From NCBI RefSeq assembly GCF_007289895.1, contig NZ_CP041660.1:3286001-3350000 (forward strand): DNA of 64,000 nucleotides. Reading direction: 5' to 3'. The notes under the pieces were generated by a model. The model was given only the letters and a program-made list of their open reading frames with translations, ran no database searches and was not told the DNA's origin. The DNA comes from Catenovulum sediminis (GTDB lineage: Bacteria > Pseudomonadota > Gammaproteobacteria > Enterobacterales > Alteromonadaceae). Made by a program: the position numbers and the translations under genes. This document shows, one piece after another, positions 63,189-64,000 of the stretch. Numbering within the stretch: position 1 is the first letter of the stretch; every line of letters begins with the position of its first letter.

Positions 63189-64000
63189 ATGTTTCCTGTA
63201 CTATTAAAACTGCTTGTATTGTCGTGTACGGTGTCAGCTGGAGATAATAAATATTTGGCTTATATAAAAGCAGGTATCGGAAAATCTCAGACTCATATTG
63301 ACAACAGTGCGTTTGCCAATGCTTACCAAGATGTAACCCTTGCTTCCTTGGATGTTGGTAAAACAGGAAACAGTTACGACATATCTTTAGGTTATATATT
63401 TCATCCTCGCATGGCTATGGAAATCGGGTATCAGGATCTTGGCCGTCGGGATTTGAAATTCTCAGGATTAACAACTGACTTAAATGCTTTTCATCAGCAA
63501 GTAAAACCGGTATATGTCGATACTGGCCGTGGATATCATTTATCAATGGTAGCCAGTTACCCGGTATTTAAAACGGTAGATGTTTCATTGAATGTTGGTG
63601 GTTTATTTTGGCAAAATTCTTTTAATATAAGAAACTCTAATCAACAAGTTTTGACCGTAGAAGAAGAGGGCAACAGTGTATTTTACGGTATCGCACTGTC
63701 ACATCAGATAAAATCGAACCTCGCTTTTTTTATACAAGCCAACCAATATCAATTGAATCGACACACAGTTTCTAATTTATCTCTGGGGTTTAAATATCAT
63801 TTTTTAACGGGTACAAACACTAGAATTCAACCCAGAAGATCTGAAATTGTATTGATGCCAGTAAATTCGACACCGCAATCCCCCCCTAGATTGGAAGATA
63901 GTAAACAAGTAACCGCAGCAGCTGTGCCAAACAATGCTAAAAGTTCTAAGGTACCTGAGGGCTCTAATTTAGCTGAGGGCTCTAATTTGGCTAAGGGCTC
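63189..64000 (+). CDS. Outer-membrane beta-barrel protein with tandem repeat, cut by window edge
   Basis: An open frame runs from the ATG at 63189 to the edge (270 codons so far). The N-terminus MFPVLLKLLVLSCTVSAG is a signal peptide; a GTG at 63144 would extend it with a more basic region and is a possible alternative. The body has alternating beta strands of an OmpA/OprF-like 8-stranded barrel (YLAYIKAGIGKSQTHID, ISLGYIFHPRMAMEIGY, LSLGFKYHF at its end). After a Pro-rich linker the six-residue unit EGSNLA repeats (63957 onward). A peptidoglycan-binding OmpA domain may follow beyond the window; it cannot be seen. Confidence 0.7.
   Translation, partial: MFPVLLKLLVLSCTVSAGDNKYLAYIKAGIGKSQTHIDNSAFANAYQDVTLASLDVGKTGNSYDISLGYIFHPRMAMEIGYQDLGRRDLKFSGLTTDLNAFHQQVKPVYVDTGRGYHLSMVASYPVFKTVDVSLNVGGLFWQNSFNIRNSNQQVLTVEEEGNSVFYGIALSHQIKSNLAFFIQANQYQLNRHTVSNLSLGFKYHFLTGTNTRIQPRRSEIVLMPVNSTPQSPPRLEDSKQVTAAAVPNNAKSSKVPEGSNLAEGSNLAKG
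63957..64000 (+). repeat. 18-bp in-frame tandem repeat running off the window
   Basis: Units GAGGGCTCTAATTTAGCT (63957-63974) and GAGGGCTCTAATTTGGCT (63975-63992) differ at one base, and a third unit begins AAGGGCTC at 63993. They encode EGSNLA repeats. The copy number is unknown because the window ends here. Confidence 0.85.

Noticed and set aside
1-64000. CRISPR arrays, rRNA genes and intact IS elements
   Set aside because: No regularly spaced repeats, rRNA sequence or transposase-like frame was recognised on either strand.

Overview
The window looks like a chromosomal segment of a marine, polysaccharide-degrading gammaproteobacterium of the Alteromonadales (Catenovulum/Alteromonas-like). 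The reasons are an AT-rich sequence, sodium-type flagellar stator genes (pomAB) lying between xseB-ispA-dxs and thiI as in Vibrio and relatives, an enterobacterial-type gltA // sdhCDAB-sucABCD block, an aroF-tyrA pair, and secreted glycoside hydrolases with a sulfatase. The genus is inferred from gene content and protein resemblance, not from a marker gene. No rRNA, prophage, CRISPR array or intact insertion sequence was seen.

Layout. 1-2.9 kb: the end of an unknown gene, then an arsenic operon (arsR, arsC, arsH, acr3) behind a palindromic operator/promoter. 2.9-10.7 kb: a PAS-AraC regulator divergent from a six-gene sugar operon (Gfo/Idh dehydrogenase, TIM-barrel isomerase, MFS carrier, Tat-exported small dehydrogenase subunit, GMC flavoprotein, lipoprotein isomerase) that resembles a 3-keto-sugar oxidation pathway. 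10.8-25.9 kb: a carbohydrate region with a type-B carboxylesterase, a GH53 galactanase with a CBM13, a very large MHYT hybrid kinase with an HD-GYP response regulator, a PEP-CTERM protein, a 1207-residue GH43 arabinanase-like enzyme, a GH43-like protein and a sulfatase. 26.2-28.7 kb: tRNA-Val(GAC), a DUF3080-like lipoprotein and a MATE exporter. 28.8-40.5 kb: the TCA block, whose SucB carries two lipoyl domains. 40.5-45.8 kb: hypothetical proteins, an OmpR/kinase pair, a 255-bp MITE-like element and a MarR regulator. 45.8-52.2 kb: dxs, ispA, xseB, pomAB, thiI. 52.2-56 kb: panE, a VanZ-like protein, aroF, a tyrA lacking the chorismate mutase domain, and a small membrane protein.

56-63 kb is the most interesting part. 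A LacI-family repressor and two operons each preceded by the same perfect palindrome (core TGCCACCGGTGGCA) form a local hexonate regulon. It holds gluconokinase, a LarA-family (nickel-pincer) epimerase homolog, the cofactor sulfur-insertion enzyme LarE with a three-cysteine set, a UxaE-like (tagaturonate epimerase family) protein, and 6-phosphogluconate dehydrogenase. The inferred job is to epimerise hexonates to D-gluconate, phosphorylate it and decarboxylate it into the pentose phosphate pathway. The window ends inside an outer-membrane barrel gene that is running into an 18-bp tandem repeat.

Several start codons were moved downstream of the longest possible frame where a Shine-Dalgarno sequence or family alignment from memory required it (arsH, the esterase, the sulfatase, gltA, sdhD, pomA, thiI, gntK, gnd and others). 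No database search was possible, so family names rest on recognised motifs and remembered homologs.
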